Below are positions 9,051 through 16,490 of a stretch of DNA of 64,000 nucleotides, one piece after another (the stretch's first letter is position 1; the number at the start of each line of letters is the position of its first letter). The position numbers and the translations under genes were made by a program. The notes below the pieces were generated by a model. The model was not told the origin of the DNA and did not search any database. It saw only the letters and a program-made list of their open reading frames with translations. Where the stretch lies: NCBI GenBank assembly GCA_964389925.1, contig CAYMGE010000008.1:39596-103595 (forward strand), read 5' to 3'. The stretch comes from CALECP01 sp964389925. GTDB taxonomy: Bacteria; Chloroflexota; Anaerolineae; Promineifilales; Promineifilaceae.

Positions 9051-9743
9051 ATGCGCTATCTTATCACAGGAGCTAATCGCGGAATTGGCCTCGAATTTGT
9101 CCGACAACTTATTGGCCGCGGCGATATGGTTTTCGCCACCGCACGCAACCCCGAAGATGCAACCGACCTCTACCATCTTTCCCAAATTGGGCAGGTATTT
9201 CCCATCAAGTTAGATGTCACCGATGTCGATTCTGTCGCACGGGCGCGGGAAGCGGTTGCGGAAAAGGCAACAGGGATTGATGTCCTTATCAACAACGCAG
9301 GTGCGTTTTTTGCGCGTCAGGAAAGGCTTGAGAACTTTGATCCCAATGCAATGCAACGCACGTTTGAGACGAACACAATTGGGATGATGAACGTCACAAA
9401 GGGGTTTGCCAACTTGCTCAACAATGGAAGCGAGCCGTGTCTCGTCAACATTTCATCCAATCTGGGATCACTCGCTATGATAGGCAACCGTCGTTCGGGA
9501 GATTACAGCTACAACGCAAGCAAGGCGGCACTCAATATGTTGACCCGTATGCTTTCCCATGATTTGCCAGACGTGACAGTTATTTGTGTGCATCCGGGCT
9601 GGGTGCAGACGGACATGGGCGGGCCGAGTGCGGCGATTACGCCAGAGGAGTCGGTGGCGGGGATGTTGGGGTTGATCGGCCGATTAACCCCAACAGACAC
9701 AAACAGCTACTTCAACTGGAAAGGCGAAACAGTCGCTTGGTAA
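9051..9743 (+). CDS. Short-chain dehydrogenase/reductase (SDR)
   Basis: A 230-residue NAD(P)-dependent oxidoreductase of the classical SDR family. The dinucleotide-binding motif TGANRGIG is at residues 7-14, the NNAG strand motif at about residue 83, and the catalytic Tyr/Lys pair in SYNASK about residue 152. The length is normal for the C-factor-like carbonyl reductase branch. Substrate cannot be told from sequence. No strong ribosome site precedes ATG 9051, and the gene stands alone, 48 nt behind the subtilase with a hairpin between; its convergent neighbour is hisE. Confidence 0.85.
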   Translation: MRYLITGANRGIGLEFVRQLIGRGDMVFATARNPEDATDLYHLSQIGQVFPIKLDVTDVDSVARAREAVAEKATGIDVLINNAGAFFARQERLENFDPNAMQRTFETNTIGMMNVTKGFANLLNNGSEPCLVNISSNLGSLAMIGNRRSGDYSYNASKAALNMLTRMLSHDLPDVTVICVHPGWVQTDMGGPSAAITPEESVAGMLGLIGRLTPTDTNSYFNWKGETVAW

Positions 9744-9764
9744 TCCATACTTAACAAGCGAATT

Positions 9765-10043
9765 TTATTCATGTCGCGCAGCTAGAACAGCCTCTACTTC
9801 TTCAAGCGAAACCCCCTTTGCTGCCAATAGTACCAGCAGATGATAGAGTAAGTCTGCGCTCTCTTCGACAAGCCGTTCACGCGGCTGATTGAGCGCAGCG
9901 ATGACGACCTCAACCCCTTCTTCGCCGACTTTCTGAGCGGCTTTGTTTTCATCATTGAGAAGCATGACAGTGTATGAGCCTTTGGGTTGTTCCCGCTTGC
10001 GCTCTTCGACTAGTTGGGCGAGTTGGTAGAGAAATCCTTGCAT
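9765..10043 (-). CDS. hisE: Phosphoribosyl-ATP pyrophosphatase
   Basis: The 92-residue product matches HisE, the all-helical MazG-like enzyme that hydrolyses phosphoribosyl-ATP to phosphoribosyl-AMP in step two of histidine synthesis. The metal-binding signature is seen as KVGEEGVEVVIAAL and EESADLLYHLLVLL. The length fits free-standing HisE (no HisI domain). It is the last gene of a minus-strand run of cobalamin genes, and its start overlaps the end of the phosphatase gene by 34 nt, implying coupled translation. No other histidine gene is in the window. Confidence 0.9.
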   Translation of the reverse strand: MQGFLYQLAQLVEERKREQPKGSYTVMLLNDENKAAQKVGEEGVEVVIAALNQPRERLVEESADLLYHLLVLLAAKGVSLEEVEAVLAARHE

Positions 10044-10639
10044 AGCTTGAGATGATCGGTTCGATTACTGTAATTTACAATCGCAGCCTGATCGTATATA
10101 TCAATGTTGGTGATGCTACAGTTTGCCATATTGAATTGCCAATGCTCTAAGACGGATAGGCCAATCAGCAGGCAAAGTAGCGTGCGGAGCGTGCCACCGT
10201 GTGAGACGATGAGATGTGTCCCCTTTGTGTGGCGAAGCGATTCAATAAAGGACTGAATTCGTAATTCGTAGAGAGGTAACGGTTCCGCATTCGGCGGGAC
10301 ATTCGCCATGTTTTGAGCATATTTGGCGGCGTGTGTGGGATAGTTGCGCTCGATTTCGGCCCACGTGTGACCCTCCCAAGCACCAAACCCAAGTTCGCGC
10401 AGTCGCTCATCGGGTTGAGGGCGGAGATTGTGATATTGATTGATAATATCGGCCGTCTGCCGAGTGCGTGTGAGAGGGCTGGTGTGTAGGTGGTGGATTT
10501 CGGCCGATTGCAACGTCTCCGCAACCTGCTCCGACTGCCAAATCCCAGTCTCATTTAACCTAGTATCAGTCAATCCCTGAAACCGCTTTTCAAGATTCCA
10601 ATCTGTTTCACCATGTCTGACGAGTAAAAGCTTTGGCAT
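10010..10639 (-). CDS. cobC: Histidine-phosphatase-family enzyme, probable alpha-ribazole phosphatase (CobC-like)
   Basis: A 209-residue member of the phosphoglycerate-mutase-like phosphatases. The phospho-accepting His9 is in the RHGETDW motif; the second His is in LIVSHGGTLRTLL, and TSPLTRTRQTA supplies the phosphate-binding Arg. This family includes alpha-ribazole-5'-phosphate phosphatase, which completes the lower ligand of cobalamin. Position directly after a CobD-like gene (1 nt gap) and cbiB supports that job. Because hisE overlaps its 3' end, a histidinol-phosphatase-like role cannot be excluded. Confidence 0.75.
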   Translation of the reverse strand: MPKLLLVRHGETDWNLEKRFQGLTDTRLNETGIWQSEQVAETLQSAEIHHLHTSPLTRTRQTADIINQYHNLRPQPDERLRELGFGAWEGHTWAEIERNYPTHAAKYAQNMANVPPNAEPLPLYELRIQSFIESLRHTKGTHLIVSHGGTLRTLLCLLIGLSVLEHWQFNMANCSITNIDIYDQAAIVNYSNRTDHLKLCKDFSTNSPN

Positions 10640-10640
10640 A

Positions 10641-11696
10641 TTACAAATTTGTCTTGATTTTTTGAAGAGCTTTCAGTAACCGCGCATTTTCTGGCGCGGG
10701 ACGAGTGGCAATGCGGACGTACTCAGGCAGCCCAAAAGAATCGCATTTGCGGACGATGATGCCATGTTGCAGAAGCTGCTCGCGGAATAGTGAGCCGTTG
10801 CCGACGTTTACGAGGAAGTAGTGCATGAAGGAAGGGGTCGGCCGATAACCCAATTGGGCGAGATCGCGCTTGAACTGTTCAGCTAGATGCCTCAATTCAT
10901 GCCATTGCTGCACATAATCAGCGTGGACAGCGAGGGCGGCGAGGCCGGCTTGTTGGGCAACTTCGCTGACGTTCCACGGGACGCGAACGATTCGTAGAGC
11001 ATCAATGATTGACTTTGGGGCAACGGCGTACCCTAGACGGACACCTGCCAGCGCGTAGTCTTTAGTCATTGAGCGAAGGATGATGACGTTGGCTCGTCGC
11101 TCTGGTGGGTAGGCTATCGCTGAAACAGCAGTCGAAAAATTGATATACGCTTCGTCAATGACAAATAAAGTGTCAGGGGCTGCATCCATCCACTGGTGGA
11201 TAGTTGTCAGAGACGTAATTGAGCCAGTTGGATTGTTAGGATTGCACAAAAAGACGAGGCGGGGAGCGTTGGCGAGAGCCGCGGGTAATTCGGCCGCGCT
11301 GATATGTTTGACCGTTGCCCGCATTAACTTTGACATACGCGCATATTCACCGAATGTCGGTGCGACAATGAGAACGACATCATCGGGACGCAGGTAGGCG
11401 AAAGCGATTTGCCAGATTGTCTCGGCCGTCCCGTTAGCGACAGTGATGTTTTCGACCGAAACGCCCAGCTGCACCCCCAATTTCCCGCGCAACGCCAAAC
11501 ACTCTTTATCGGGATAGCGATCAACCGCTGCGTTTGCTATCGCGTCGCGCACTGCACGATGTGTCCCAAAAGGGTTGCTATTGACGCTAAAATCTAGCAC
11601 GTCCTCCGGTGCATATCCCCATTGTGCTAGCTCTGCATAATCTAACGCCCCATGATAGTCTGGCTCAATCTCCAAAATTCCGTCACGTGGTAACAT
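10641..11696 (-). CDS. cobD: Threonine-phosphate decarboxylase / HisC-like aminotransferase
   Basis: A 351-residue fold-type I PLP enzyme. The PLP-binding Lys lies in SMTKDYALAGVRLGYAV; the Ser-x-Thr-Lys form and the N-terminal HGALDYAELAQWGYAPEDV resemble CobD rather than HisC. CobD decarboxylates L-threonine phosphate to (R)-1-aminopropan-2-yl phosphate, the linker that CbiB attaches to cobyric acid. NPNNPTG and the FVIDEAY strand complete the cofactor pocket. Its cbiB neighbour lies 21 nt upstream and the phosphatase 1 nt downstream. HisC and CobD are close relatives, so a histidinol-phosphate activity is the main alternative, given hisE in the same run. Confidence 0.8.
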   Translation of the reverse strand: MLPRDGILEIEPDYHGALDYAELAQWGYAPEDVLDFSVNSNPFGTHRAVRDAIANAAVDRYPDKECLALRGKLGVQLGVSVENITVANGTAETIWQIAFAYLRPDDVVLIVAPTFGEYARMSKLMRATVKHISAAELPAALANAPRLVFLCNPNNPTGSITSLTTIHQWMDAAPDTLFVIDEAYINFSTAVSAIAYPPERRANVIILRSMTKDYALAGVRLGYAVAPKSIIDALRIVRVPWNVSEVAQQAGLAALAVHADYVQQWHELRHLAEQFKRDLAQLGYRPTPSFMHYFLVNVGNGSLFREQLLQHGIIVRKCDSFGLPEYVRIATRPAPENARLLKALQKIKTNL

Positions 11697-11717
11697 AAAA
11701 ATTCGCGCTCGTTCGCG

Positions 11718-12629
11718 TCAGTTAACAGCTTTATTCACAACCCAAACCCCAAAAAGAAACACCGCTGCTGCCACTCGGATCAACGAGTTTGCCCTTACGA
11801 TGTCATGCGCCTTTGGTTTGCGATAGCCGGCTCCGAGTTTATAATGTCCCGTTTTTTCGAGTTCGATTTGTAGACCGCCAGCCGCTGCACTCATGGGGTG
11901 TCCAGCATTGGGGCTGGCAGTGAGCGTCGCGTCGGTTCGCCACGTGCCTAGGGCTTGATCGGCCGAGAACTGCACCACCGATGCCCCGATAATCGAGCCG
12001 GCCGCCAGTCGTGCTGGCAACAAATTCAGCAAATCATCGAATCGTGCTGGCACTTTGCCCAGATACTCGCGCTTCTCATCTCGATACCCTAGCATGGCAT
12101 CGGCCGTATTTGCATAGCGATAGACCAACGCGGCTGGTAACCCACCTATCAAATAAAACGTTAACGGCGCAACAAAGCCATCACTAAAATTTTCGGCGAC
12201 AGATTCAATTGTTGCAGCCGCAATTTGGCTCTCGTTTAGGTCAGATGTATCCCGACTCACGAGATGATAAGCGAGGGCAAAGCGTGCTTGGGCTAGATCG
12301 TGTCGTTTGAGAGAGGCATGAACTTCGCCGGCAGCCCCAGTTAATTTTGTGAGGGAGAAGAGTGTTTTTAGGAGAATTGCCTTAGCTAGCAGCGCGACGG
12401 GTGAGGGGAGTTTTGTGAGGAGTGTTGCGAGGAGTCGGCCGAGCCACCAAATACCCCATGCCCCTCCTAGCGCAATCATCCCACCAAACCCAAATTGCGC
12501 CCATCTGCCGCGCTGCGGCGCACGCTTTTGCATCGCACCAATTGCGTTCCCCATCCATGCAACAGGATGAAAGCGGTTGGGTGGCTCTCCTAACGAGTCG
12601 ATCAACAAGGCTAATAATAAAACATGCAT
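11718..12629 (-). CDS. cbiB: Adenosylcobinamide-phosphate synthase
   Basis: CbiB/CobD-family membrane protein of 303 residues that joins aminopropanol phosphate to adenosylcobyric acid. The family N-terminus is clear: DSLGEPPNRFHPVAWMG. Several hydrophobic helices follow, with conserved SRDTSDL, ATIESVAENFSDG and the NAGHPMSAAAG region before a final C-terminal helix. It is the first gene of the run cbiB-cobD-cobC-hisE. No convincing cobalamin riboswitch was found in the short stretch between its start and the tRNA-Glu gene, only the tRNA terminator. Confidence 0.92.
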   Translation of the reverse strand: MHVLLLALLIDSLGEPPNRFHPVAWMGNAIGAMQKRAPQRGRWAQFGFGGMIALGGAWGIWWLGRLLATLLTKLPSPVALLAKAILLKTLFSLTKLTGAAGEVHASLKRHDLAQARFALAYHLVSRDTSDLNESQIAAATIESVAENFSDGFVAPLTFYLIGGLPAALVYRYANTADAMLGYRDEKREYLGKVPARFDDLLNLLPARLAAGSIIGASVVQFSADQALGTWRTDATLTASPNAGHPMSAAAGGLQIELEKTGHYKLGAGYRKPKAHDIVRANSLIRVAAAVFLFGVWVVNKAVN

Positions 12630-12642
12630 TCTTTATTATCTG

Positions 12643-12674
12643 GAAAACAAAAAAGGCCACACATGTGACCTTTT
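12643..12674 (-). terminator. Terminator of tRNA-Glu
   Basis: On the minus strand AAAAGGTCACA pairs with TGTGGCCTTTT (one G-T wobble) and runs into TTTTTTGTTTT. It lies just after the tRNA 3' end and just before the cbiB start. Confidence 0.75.
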
Positions 12675-12683
12675 CGTATTTGA

Positions 12684-12756
12684 TGCCCCGTACGAGACTC
12701 GAACTCGTGTTTTAGCCTTGAGAGGGCTACGTCCTAGGCCGCTAGACGAACGGGGC
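12684..12756 (-). tRNA. tRNA-Glu (anticodon CTC)
   Basis: A 73-nt cloverleaf: acceptor GCCCCGT pairs with ACGGGGC, the D arm is GTCTAGCGGCCTAGGAC, the anticodon stem TAGCC/GGCTA encloses the loop CTCTCAA with anticodon CTC, and the T arm is ACGAG-TTCGAGT-CTCGT. CCA is not encoded. Confidence 0.95.
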
Positions 12757-12770
12757 GTAGAGCGAAAGAA

Positions 12771-12799
12771 ATTCTAACAAAGTGCAAGAAGCGTGTCAA
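12771..12799 (-). promoter_or_regulatory. Promoter of tRNA-Glu
   Basis: Minus-strand TTGACA (12799-12794), a 17-nt spacer, and TAGAAT (12776-12771). The predicted start is about 8 nt before the mature tRNA 5' end. Confidence 0.75.
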
Positions 12800-12813
12800 T
12801 AGCATTGCCAACT

Positions 12814-12829
12814 TTGCCATTTTTGGCAA
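12814..12829. promoter_or_regulatory. Small inverted repeat TTGCCA-TTTT-TGGCAA
   Basis: Arms TTGCCA (12814-12819) and TGGCAA (12824-12829) flank TTTT, ten bases before the methyltransferase start. It could be an operator or a small hairpin near the ribosome site. Confidence 0.3.
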
Positions 12830-12839
12830 CGCTTAAGGA

Positions 12840-13562
12840 ATGCTCAATCTTGATCGACAAAATAGTTTGCGTGAACAATATCGTCAGATGCGGACAGGCT
12901 GGCGACCTGCGACAGAGGTGTACGCTGATTTAGTGCGCGAGAAGCTGCAGCCCGATAATCGCGTGCTAGATATTGGCTGTGGGCGTGGTGGACTAGTCGA
13001 ACAGTTAGAGCATCCGCTCAATCAAATGGTTGGAATTGATCCCGATGAGACCTCTCTGCGCGAGCATCGCTTGACCTTCCCGCGTGTCAATGGGCTGGGG
13101 AGACTGCCATTCGCAGATGGCTCGTTTGATGTTGTGTTTGCGAGCTGGGTGTTGGAGCATTGGGCGGGGCCTGAGCGTGACTTGGGGGAAATCGGCCGAG
13201 TTCTCGCCCCCAACGGCACATTCATATTCATCACCCCTAACCTGCGCCATCCCCTCATTCGTCTCAATGCCGCGCTCAACACCTTCAGCAACCTGCAAAA
13301 ACCAATCGTCGCCAAACTCTATGATCGCGCAGAGGATGACACTTTCCCCGTCCATTATTGTGCCAATGACCCCCGCACGCTCCATCACCTCGCCACAACT
13401 TGTAACTTGCAACTTATAACTTTGCACTTCATCGAAGACCCAACCTATCTCTCTTTTACACCTGCGCTGTTTCACACGATGGTTCGGATCGAAAAGTATC
13501 TCTCAGCGGCAAAACGACTCCATCTTGTTGGCATGATGCAGAAACAGAAAATGGTACAATAA
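12840..13562 (+). CDS. Class I SAM-dependent methyltransferase
   Basis: A 240-residue methyltransferase of the type-11 group. The SAM-binding motif I is VLDIGCGRGGLVEQL at about residues 42-56, followed by the acidic GIDPDE that contacts the ribose, and the motif II/III region FDVVFASWVLEHW at about residue 98. The C-terminal part is hydrophobic but without a clear membrane helix. The acceptor cannot be told. It stands between tRNA-Glu and the FHA gene, which has its own promoter. Confidence 0.85.
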   Translation: MLNLDRQNSLREQYRQMRTGWRPATEVYADLVREKLQPDNRVLDIGCGRGGLVEQLEHPLNQMVGIDPDETSLREHRLTFPRVNGLGRLPFADGSFDVVFASWVLEHWAGPERDLGEIGRVLAPNGTFIFITPNLRHPLIRLNAALNTFSNLQKPIVAKLYDRAEDDTFPVHYCANDPRTLHHLATTCNLQLITLHFIEDPTYLSFTPALFHTMVRIEKYLSAAKRLHLVGMMQKQKMVQ

Positions 13563-13598
13563 GGCTAAGAAGCATACGCGATTTTTGCGCCCCGTTCA

Positions 13599-13627
13599 TT
13601 GACATCGTAAGGTGGCAAATCTACACT
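13599..13627 (+). promoter_or_regulatory. Promoter of FHA-MEMO operon
   Basis: TTGACA at 13599-13604, 17-nt spacer, TACACT at 13622-13627. The predicted start is about 40 nt before the FHA gene. Confidence 0.75.
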
Positions 13628-13672
13628 ACGGATCGTCACAGCAGAAGTAACCGATTGATGTAAGGAATTTGC

Positions 13673-14347
13673 ATGGAATCCTCAGCAAGACTGTTGGTGC
13701 GCGTAGGCGCACAACCCGAAGAAGAATATATTTTAGAGCGCGAAGTGACCATTTTGGGTCGTGAAGCGATCAATGATCTGGTTGTCGATGATGCGGAAGT
13801 CTCGCGCCGCCATACGCGCATTTTGCGTGAGGCGGAAGGGTACTACGTCGAGGATTTGGGCAGCACCAATGGCACGTTTGTCAACGGTCAGCGCGTCACT
13901 TCACCGCTGCTGCTCTATCATGGCGACACCATTGAGATGGGCAAATCGTCGCGCTTGGTCTTTCTCGGTGCAAATCCAGCAGAGGATTTGACGCGGCCGA
14001 TGACCGCTACCACGCCACCCCCTGCGCCATCACAGAAAACACGCGCTGCTGAGTACGAGCCGATTTACGACGAGGCGTTTGCTGAGTTGGAGGAATCGGC
14101 CGATATTTATCAGCCACCCTCTGACCAGTTATTAGACCTTGACGAGGACGAAGAAGGCGGATTACAACGCTATTTGATTAGCTGTGGGTGTCTAATTCTG
14201 CTCTTTCTCTTTTTGCTCGGCACATCCCTTTTTGTCTTAGACCGTTTTGCCCCTGATCTACTCTATTGCGGCCCCCTACAGGGTTTTTGGGAAGCCCTGT
14301 TGAACCCAGTCTTGAGCGCAACCGATCGGACATTTGCCTGCCCGTAA
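13673..14347 (+). CDS. FHA-domain membrane protein
   Basis: Residues 5-95 form a forkhead-associated domain, a phosphothreonine-binding beta-sandwich: the GR turn (TILGREAINDLVV), the SRRHTRI core and the LGSTNGTFVNGQRV signature are all present. An acidic, Pro-rich linker (about 105-165) leads to one membrane helix (LILLFLFLLGTSLFVLD) and a short tail with two Cys. The FHA domain should face the cytoplasm and read a Ser/Thr-kinase signal; no kinase gene is in the window. A ribosome site (AAGGA) precedes ATG 13673. The MEMO-family gene begins 9 nt after the stop, so the two are probably one operon. Confidence 0.88.
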   Translation: MESSARLLVRVGAQPEEEYILEREVTILGREAINDLVVDDAEVSRRHTRILREAEGYYVEDLGSTNGTFVNGQRVTSPLLLYHGDTIEMGKSSRLVFLGANPAEDLTRPMTATTPPPAPSQKTRAAEYEPIYDEAFAELEESADIYQPPSDQLLDLDEDEEGGLQRYLISCGCLILLFLFLLGTSLFVLDRFAPDLLYCGPLQGFWEALLNPVLSATDRTFACP

Positions 14348-14356
14348 ATCGTTCGT

Positions 14357-15562
14357 ATGAAGCCAAAACTGCGCCCAGTCTCCTTTCAATCCGTCCACTG
14401 GCAAAATCGGCCGATGTGGCTCATCGATGACCCCTTACAACTCAGCCAAAAACAGATGATCTTGCCCTATCCACTCGCAAAAATGATCAGCGAGATGGAT
14501 GGGACAAAAACGCTTGATGCGCTGTATCGGTTGTTGTCGGCCGAGTCGGATTCCCCCGTCTCCTTCACAATTGTCACTGATGCACTCGCCCAACTCGATG
14601 AAAACTTTCTGCTGGAGAACTCATTCTCCAGCGCAAAAGTCGCTGACATTGAGCAAGCATGGCGCGAACAGCCCTTTCGCCCGCCAGTTTTTGCAGGTCA
14701 AACGTATCCTGATGACCCCGCGAAACTTGACCAAACGCTCGCTGCCTACAGCGTTGGCGATGATGATCTAGCCAATTGGTCAGAGTGGGCGGGGCGTGCC
14801 ATTGTTGCGCCCCATATTGATTATCAGCGCGGTGGACATGTCTATGCCAAGACGTGGCAGCGGGCAAAAAAGGGGTTGGAATCGGCCGATCTCATCCTTA
14901 TTTGGGGAACCGATCATAAAGGTGGAGCTGGCAGCCTGACGCTCTCCTCTATCCCTTACGCGACTCCCTACGGCATTTTGCCCACCGACGACCACATTGT
15001 GCGCGAACTTGCCGCTGCCATCGGCGAAGATGCCGCCTATGAGCTTGAACTCAACCATCGCACCGAGCATTCCATCGAACTTGCCGCAACATGGTTGCAC
15101 TATCTACGCCGTGAAAGCTGCCCCGTCCTCCCCATTTTGGTCGGCTCTTTCTACCACTTTACCCCAAACGGCGACCCACTCTCTGACCCCAAAATTGCTA
15201 CTTTTATGCGTCGGCTCAAAGAGTTAACCGCTGGTAAAAAGGTCTTTTCGGTTGCATCTGTTGATCTGGCACACGTCGGCCCCGCATTTGACAGCCCCTA
15301 TGAGATGGATGAGCGACGTAAACAGCATCTACGACAAACAGATGCACAACTGCTAGGGGCAATTGAACGAGGGGATAAGGAACGCTGGTTTGATTTGCTA
15401 GCCTACAATCGCAACGCGAACAATGTTTGTGGCTTTGCTCCCACCTATCTGATGCTGGACTATTTGGGGGAGACGAGCGGGGCGCGGGTAGGGTATGAGC
15501 AGTGTTCGGCCGATCCGGCCGACACCTCTATCGTCTCAATTGGCGGCGTACTACTCAATTAA
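14357..15562 (+). CDS. amrB: MEMO-family protein (AmmeMemoRadiSam system protein B) with N-terminal extension
   Basis: Residues about 150-401 match the MEMO1/COG1355 family, related in fold to class III extradiol dioxygenases. Candidate metal-binding residues are His in APHIDYQRGG, WGTDHKGG, HRTEHSIE and VDLAHVGP. In many genomes the family stands beside AMMECR1 and a radical SAM protein; neither is adjacent here. The first about 140 residues are not part of MEMO and look like a small winged-helix domain of PqqD type (PLAKMISEMDGTKTLDAL, then FTIVTDALAQLDENFLL). Coupling to the FHA gene by a 9-nt gap is the only functional hint. Confidence 0.85.
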   Translation: MKPKLRPVSFQSVHWQNRPMWLIDDPLQLSQKQMILPYPLAKMISEMDGTKTLDALYRLLSAESDSPVSFTIVTDALAQLDENFLLENSFSSAKVADIEQAWREQPFRPPVFAGQTYPDDPAKLDQTLAAYSVGDDDLANWSEWAGRAIVAPHIDYQRGGHVYAKTWQRAKKGLESADLILIWGTDHKGGAGSLTLSSIPYATPYGILPTDDHIVRELAAAIGEDAAYELELNHRTEHSIELAATWLHYLRRESCPVLPILVGSFYHFTPNGDPLSDPKIATFMRRLKELTAGKKVFSVASVDLAHVGPAFDSPYEMDERRKQHLRQTDAQLLGAIERGDKERWFDLLAYNRNANNVCGFAPTYLMLDYLGETSGARVGYEQCSADPADTSIVSIGGVLLN

Positions 15563-15619
15563 GTGACAACTTAGAAATGCTCAGTGCTTGACACAAACGA
15601 AGGATATGGCACGAGAGAC

Positions 15620-16003
15620 TTATTCGTCGCCCAACTCGACCACGTCCTCTAGCGAGACCTGCAACGCACGCGCCACCCGCTGCAACACATCAACTGTGCC
15701 GCTGCATTTTCCCGTTTCAAGTTGCGAGAGATAGGCGGTGCTGATTCCCACCTGCTCTGCCAATACCTGTTGTGTCAACCCTCGATACTCGCGCCACACC
15801 TTGATCGGATGTTCTCCATCCCAAATTGTCTGCATTATTTCTAGTGGAATCAGTTCCTCGCCTAGCTCTATTTCGAGCATGGCTTGGTCAAATGCAGCGA
15901 CATCGGCCGCCATATCCGATACCATTTGTAACCGCATGCACATGTCGTAGGGTAAAACCGCATACTCTGGATTTCCATCTTTGAAGATCATTTGCACGCT
16001 CAT
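15620..16003 (-). CDS. XRE-type antitoxin of a RelE/HigB-like pair
   Basis: A 127-residue protein. The C-terminal half is a Cro/C1 helix-turn-helix (REYRGLTQQVLAEQVGIS, then TAYLSQLETGK). The N-terminal 60 residues (FKDGNPEYAVLPYDMCMRL) resemble the Phd-like sheet seen in some antitoxins and probably wrap the toxin. Its ATG overlaps the stop of the toxin gene by 4 nt, giving toxin-first order as in HigBA systems. It is expected to neutralise the toxin and repress its own operon. Confidence 0.85.
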   Translation of the reverse strand: MSVQMIFKDGNPEYAVLPYDMCMRLQMVSDMAADVAAFDQAMLEIELGEELIPLEIMQTIWDGEHPIKVWREYRGLTQQVLAEQVGISTAYLSQLETGKCSGTVDVLQRVARALQVSLEDVVELGDE

Positions 16004-16266
16004 TTATAGACATCTCCTCGCGGTGCAATCCGCACAACAATCAGGACAATTTCCTCATCTTGCAGTTGATATAAAACACGCCATCCACCAACGCGCAGTC
16101 TGTACCCATTACGCCCTTGTAACTTACGCACATTGACATGATTGGCAAATGGATCTTCTGCAATCGCTTTTAGCGCATCAAGGATTCTCTTTCGCAATTG
16201 GGCAGGCATTTTTCCCAGAACCCTAGCAGCCTCGCTTGATAATAATTTTATACACGTTGTGATCAT
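16000..16266 (-). CDS. RelE/ParE-family toxin
   Basis: A small basic protein of 88 residues with the RelE-family layout: LRKRILDALKAIAEDPFA helix pair, then KLQGRNGYRLRVGGWRVLYQL strands and the C-terminal VRIAPRGDVYK, the place of the catalytic Arg/Tyr in ribosome-dependent mRNA interferases. It overlaps the antitoxin start by 4 nt. Whether it cleaves mRNA or acts on gyrase like ParE is not decidable by eye, though GWRVLYQL favours RelE. Confidence 0.85.
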   Translation of the reverse strand: MITTCIKLLSSEAARVLGKMPAQLRKRILDALKAIAEDPFANHVNVRKLQGRNGYRLRVGGWRVLYQLQDEEIVLIVVRIAPRGDVYK

Positions 16267-16274
16267 AACAAATT

Positions 16275-16316
16275 ACTCGTCATCTAATTCAGCGAGACCT
16301 GCAACGCACGCACCAT
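16275..16316 (-). pseudogene. Remnant of a second antitoxin 3' end
   Basis: Positions 16291-16311 are identical over 21 bp to 15651-15671, the codons for ALQVSL near the antitoxin C-terminus. In the remnant this is followed by a stop (SLN then TAG). It lies upstream of the toxin start, in the same orientation, and is a scrap of a duplicated or recombined toxin-antitoxin locus. Confidence 0.6.
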
Positions 16317-16490
16317 CGCTTTCAATCAGGCTAACAGTTGAAACACAATTCAGTGAGTGTCTTATAAATTTTGTCAGCATTGCGACACATCTGGCTTACA
16401 TCGGGGTTCTATGAGATGATTAAGCATAATCCCTTTTTTTTAAGGTGATTGAAACAAATTATCTTGAAGTAAAACGCAATCGGAGAGAAG

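Noticed and set aside
12630..12683. Cobalamin riboswitch before cbiB
   Set aside because: The space is too short (54 nt) and is occupied by the tRNA terminator; no B12-box-like sequence was seen.
12422..12777. Open frames running through tRNA-Glu
   Set aside because: They only read through the tRNA cloverleaf and its terminator; the tRNA call is far better supported.
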